From Bradyrhizobium sp. SSBR45G (GTDB lineage Bacteria; Pseudomonadota; Alphaproteobacteria; Rhizobiales; Xanthobacteraceae), in contig NZ_BSCT01000003.1 in assembly GCF_030159255.1 (NCBI RefSeq), positions 124,001-188,000 on the forward strand: a stretch of DNA of 64,000 bases, in the 5' to 3' direction. The notes below the pieces were generated by a model. It was given only the letters and a program-made list of their open reading frames with translations, did not search any database and was not told where the DNA came from. Positions 61,533 through 64,000 of the stretch are shown piece by piece; position 1 is the stretch's first letter, and each line of letters begins with the position of its first letter. The position numbers and the translations under genes were made by a program.

Positions 61533-63950
61533 ATGGGACAGGTGAGAGCACCGCGTTCGCTGCGGACAGGCGCAGCGATGAAGTTGACCGATGGACGAGG
61601 CGAGGGGCCCTTCGTCACCAGAGTGTCGGCCGTCGCCGGCCTGATGGCGGTGGCCTCGATGTCGTCAGCGGACGCGCAGCCGGCCTCCGATCTGCCGCCC
61701 GTCAACGTCGATGCGCCGATCGCGCGCGCCAGGCCGACATCCTCCAAGCCGACCGCCGAGCAGGTCCGCGCCCGCAATGCCCTGCGCCGCGCGGCCCGTC
61801 AGCAAGGCGCGCAGCAGGCTGCCGTGGCCTTCCCGAACGCGGGCGGGCTGACCGCGCCCGATGCCAATCCTTACGCTGATGCGGCCGAGCCCTACAAGGT
61901 CAACCGCGTTCAGGCCTCGGGCAAGTTTCCCGAGCCGCTGCTGAACACGCCGAAGACCATCACGGTGATGAGCAAGGAGGTGCTGGAGGACAAGCACGTC
62001 ACCGCGCTCAAGGAGATCGGCCGCTCGACCGCCGGCGTCACGCTCGGCTCGGGCGAGGGCGGCAACGCGTTCGGCGACCGCTTCTTCATCCGCGGCTTCG
62101 ATGCCCGCAACGACGTCTTCATCGACGGCATCCGCGATCCCGCGGTGTCGATCCGCGAGAACTTCTTCACCGAGCAGATCGAGATCCTGCGCGGCCCGGC
62201 TTCGTCCTATGCCGGACGCGGCACCGCCGGCGGCGCCATCAACATCGTCACCAAGCAGGCCGGTGACACCAACTTCAAGCGGATGGACACCGAGTTCGGC
62301 ACCGATCAGCAGAAGCGGGTCACGCTCGACGTCAACCAGGTGGTCTCGCCGACCTTCTCGGTGCGCACCGGCGGCCTGTTCCAGGATTCCAACGTTGCGG
62401 GGCGCAACTACGTCACCGATGACCGCTGGGGCACGTTCCTCTCGACCAAATGGACGCCGACCGAGGATCTCAGGATCACGACGAACTACGTCCACACCGA
62501 CCTGTCGGGCCTGCCCGATTTCGGCGTGCCCTACTACAAGCAGGGCAACGTCCCGGTGACCTCGGCCGGCATTCCGCGCGAGACCTGGTACGGCTTCCTC
62601 AACCGCGACTTCCAGACGGCGCGGCAGGATTTCGGCACCGGGGCGTTGGAATACAAGGTCAACGAGGCGATCACGCTGAGCAGCAAGTTCCGCGGCGAGC
62701 ACTCGCTGCTCAATTATATCGGCACCCTGCCGCAGAACCCGGTGACGACCAGCTCCAACCCGCTGCTCTGGACCACGACGGCGAGCACCCAGAGCCGCTA
62801 CCAGACTGTCGACGTCTGGGCCAACCAGAACGACGCCACGTTCAAGCTTGACACCGGGGGCATCAAGCATACCGCGGTGTTCGGCACGGAGTTCTCGAAC
62901 GAGAACATCTCGATCGATCGCTATACCGGCCTCGCGTCGGAATTGTCCGGTGGCGGTTCGACCAGCAACGGCGCCGTCCCCGGCGTCAACCTGTACTCGC
63001 CGCAATACACCTATTTCCAGTCCAACACGACGCCGTCGCTGTCCGGCAACCCGACGCGCTACGGCGTCAACACCAATAGCGTCTATGTGATGGACACCGC
63101 GAACTGGCGGGACACCATCATCGTGAACGGCGGCGTGCGCTATGACGGCTACAACATGAGCTCGTCGACCAACTCGCCCAAATATCTCAAGATGAACGCC
63201 GATCTGGTCAACTACAATGTCGGCGTGGTCTACAAGCCGATGCCGATCGGCAGCATCTACGCCGCCTATGCGACCTCGGCCAACCCGTTCGGCTCCGAGC
63301 TCGACGCCACCGCCACCGATTACGGCGGCGTCCCTGCCAACACCGCCGTCCTGCTCGGGCCCGAGCGCAACAAGGCGGCCGAGCTCGGCACCAAATGGGA
63401 GCTGGTGGATCGCCATTTGCTGGTCTCAGGCGCGCTGTTCCAGACCACCAAGGACAATGCGCGCGAGACGGTCAACAGCATCCTCACCTCAGGCGCGGCC
63501 TACCGCATCCAGGGCATCGACATCGAGGCGGAGGGCAGGCTCACCGATCGCTGGAGCATCTTCGGCGGCCTGGTGCTGATGCAGTCCAAGGTCACGCAGA
63601 GCGGCGTTGCATCCAACATCGGGCTGCAGCTCGCCAACATCGCGCACCAGTCCTTCAGCATGCTGTCGAAGTACAAGTTCGACAATGGCTGGGAGGTCGG
63701 CGGCACGGCGGTGTACCGCTCCAAGGTCTATGGCGGCACCTTCGCGGCCAACACCGGCAACGAGCTCCCGAGCTATTGGCGGTTCGACGCCTTCGTCGAG
63801 AAGCAGATCGACAAGAACTGGACGATGAAGCTCTACGCGCAGAACCTGACCAACAAGCTCTATTATGACACGCTGTATCGGAGCGCGGTGCCGTTCGTCG
63901 CCGTCGCCCCGGGTCGCGCCTTCTACATCATCACCACGGCGAAGTTCTGA
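61533..63950 (+). CDS. TonB-dependent catecholate-type siderophore receptor (Fiu-like)
   Basis: An 805-residue outer-membrane TonB-dependent receptor. An N-terminal signal (VTRVSAVAGLMAVASMSSADAQ) is followed by a TonB-box-like DLPPVNV, then an Ala/Arg-rich linker and the plug domain (NTPKTITVMSKEVLEDKHVTALKEIGRSTAGV, PASSYAGRGTAGGAINIVTK). A 22-strand barrel ends in the required aromatic residue (FYIITTAKF). Fiu/catecholate receptors share the plug and the following PKHD-hydroxylase gene. The start is either ATG 61533 or 61578 (MKLTDGRG); both put the signal first. It imports ferric catecholates or related siderophores; Irr-like boxes lie upstream. Confidence 0.88.
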   Translation: MGQVRAPRSLRTGAAMKLTDGRGEGPFVTRVSAVAGLMAVASMSSADAQPASDLPPVNVDAPIARARPTSSKPTAEQVRARNALRRAARQQGAQQAAVAFPNAGGLTAPDANPYADAAEPYKVNRVQASGKFPEPLLNTPKTITVMSKEVLEDKHVTALKEIGRSTAGVTLGSGEGGNAFGDRFFIRGFDARNDVFIDGIRDPAVSIRENFFTEQIEILRGPASSYAGRGTAGGAINIVTKQAGDTNFKRMDTEFGTDQQKRVTLDVNQVVSPTFSVRTGGLFQDSNVAGRNYVTDDRWGTFLSTKWTPTEDLRITTNYVHTDLSGLPDFGVPYYKQGNVPVTSAGIPRETWYGFLNRDFQTARQDFGTGALEYKVNEAITLSSKFRGEHSLLNYIGTLPQNPVTTSSNPLLWTTTASTQSRYQTVDVWANQNDATFKLDTGGIKHTAVFGTEFSNENISIDRYTGLASELSGGGSTSNGAVPGVNLYSPQYTYFQSNTTPSLSGNPTRYGVNTNSVYVMDTANWRDTIIVNGGVRYDGYNMSSSTNSPKYLKMNADLVNYNVGVVYKPMPIGSIYAAYATSANPFGSELDATATDYGGVPANTAVLLGPERNKAAELGTKWELVDRHLLVSGALFQTTKDNARETVNSILTSGAAYRIQGIDIEAEGRLTDRWSIFGGLVLMQSKVTQSGVASNIGLQLANIAHQSFSMLSKYKFDNGWEVGGTAVYRSKVYGGTFAANTGNELPSYWRFDAFVEKQIDKNWTMKLYAQNLTNKLYYDTLYRSAVPFVAVAPGRAFYIITTAKF

Positions 63951-63952
63951 TC

Positions 63953-64000
63953 ATGCTGATCTGCATCCCGGACGTTCTGTCGAAGGACGAGGTCGCCGAG
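63953..64000 (+). CDS. PKHD-type hydroxylase, N-terminal fragment (3' end outside window)
   Basis: Only the first 16 residues are visible, MLICIPDVLSKDEVAE. They match the start of PKHD-type (PiuC/YbiX) Fe(II)/2-oxoglutarate dioxygenases, which normally run to about 225 residues and sit next to Fiu-type receptors. The ATG is 2 bases after the receptor stop, so the two genes are cotranscribed. The catalytic residues lie beyond the window. Confidence 0.75.
   Translation, partial: MLICIPDVLSKDEVAE

Noticed and set aside
1..64000. CRISPR array or rRNA operon
   Set aside because: No regularly spaced identical repeats and no rRNA-like sequence were seen.

Overview
The window looks like chromosomal DNA of a Bradyrhizobium-type alphaproteobacterium (Nitrobacteraceae). 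It is GC-rich with strong third-position GC. It carries the rhizobial acpXL-lpxXL very-long-chain fatty acid cluster, a class II DAHP synthase, a tandem kup pair, a perfect FixK/FNR anaerobox, and intergenic repeats that I recognise from memory as recurring across Bradyrhizobium and Rhodopseudomonas genomes. I see no phage, transposase, CRISPR array or rRNA. The only tRNA is tRNA-Gln(CUG). Assignments rest on reading motifs; no database search was run.

Layout. 1-2.7 kb: a partial DUF2059 gene, glutathione reductase (gor), a repeat-filled gap with a duplicated gor tail, and a cupin. 2.7-5.7 kb: an ArsR-SRPBCC stress unit behind its operator, a TSUP permease and a metallophosphoesterase. 5.8-6.5 kb: two dispersed intergenic repeats. 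6.7-9.8 kb: a coupled unit of DAHP synthase, diacylglycerol kinase and a NadE paralogue that has lost both catalytic centres. 9.8-11.6 kb: two exported proteins and a possible 34-codon gene. 11.9-15.5 kb: cysS, a 37-aa membrane protein, a GNAT enzyme and citramalate synthase, all overlapping or nearly so. 15.6-21.4 kb: a glyoxalase-fold protein, a LOG-type cytokinin-activating enzyme, an Atm1-type ABC exporter, psd and pssA (phosphatidylethanolamine synthesis), and an RraA-like protein.

21.7-30.2 kb: a hybrid sensor kinase with an overlapping Hpt gene, motA/motB, and two kup potassium transporters. 30.3-34.7 kb: rhodanese, aminotransferase, a PotF-like binding protein, a ClpP-fold exported protein and a VOC protein. 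34.9-39.1 kb (minus strand): acpXL, fabZ, fabF2, fabF1, lpxXL, which should make and attach the C26-C32 acyl chain of lipid A. No alcohol dehydrogenase gene lies between fabF1 and lpxXL. 39.3-47.6 kb: a ParB-like protein, an AhpD-like protein, a HerA-like ATPase, an Hsp20 gene with an oxygen-responsive promoter, an orphan hpaD, a Nudix hydrolase and a sulfotransferase.

48.3-64 kb: a TPR/O-GlcNAc-transferase-like protein, tRNA-Gln, a TetR regulator and sulfatase flanking a 20-bp palindrome, a DUF1963 protein, an RND pump with a divergent MarR regulator, and a TonB-dependent siderophore receptor behind Irr-box-like sites. The receptor is followed by the first 16 codons of a PKHD-type hydroxylase gene.

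The most unusual items are the doubly inactivated NadE paralogue (8469-9824), the duplicated gor tail behind palindromic repeats (1829-2151), the FixK-type promoter at hsp20 (43393-43434), the reduced acpXL cluster with a ketosynthase lacking one catalytic His, and the TetR operator palindrome (52018-52037). I found no single clear undescribed multi-gene defence or biosynthetic system.
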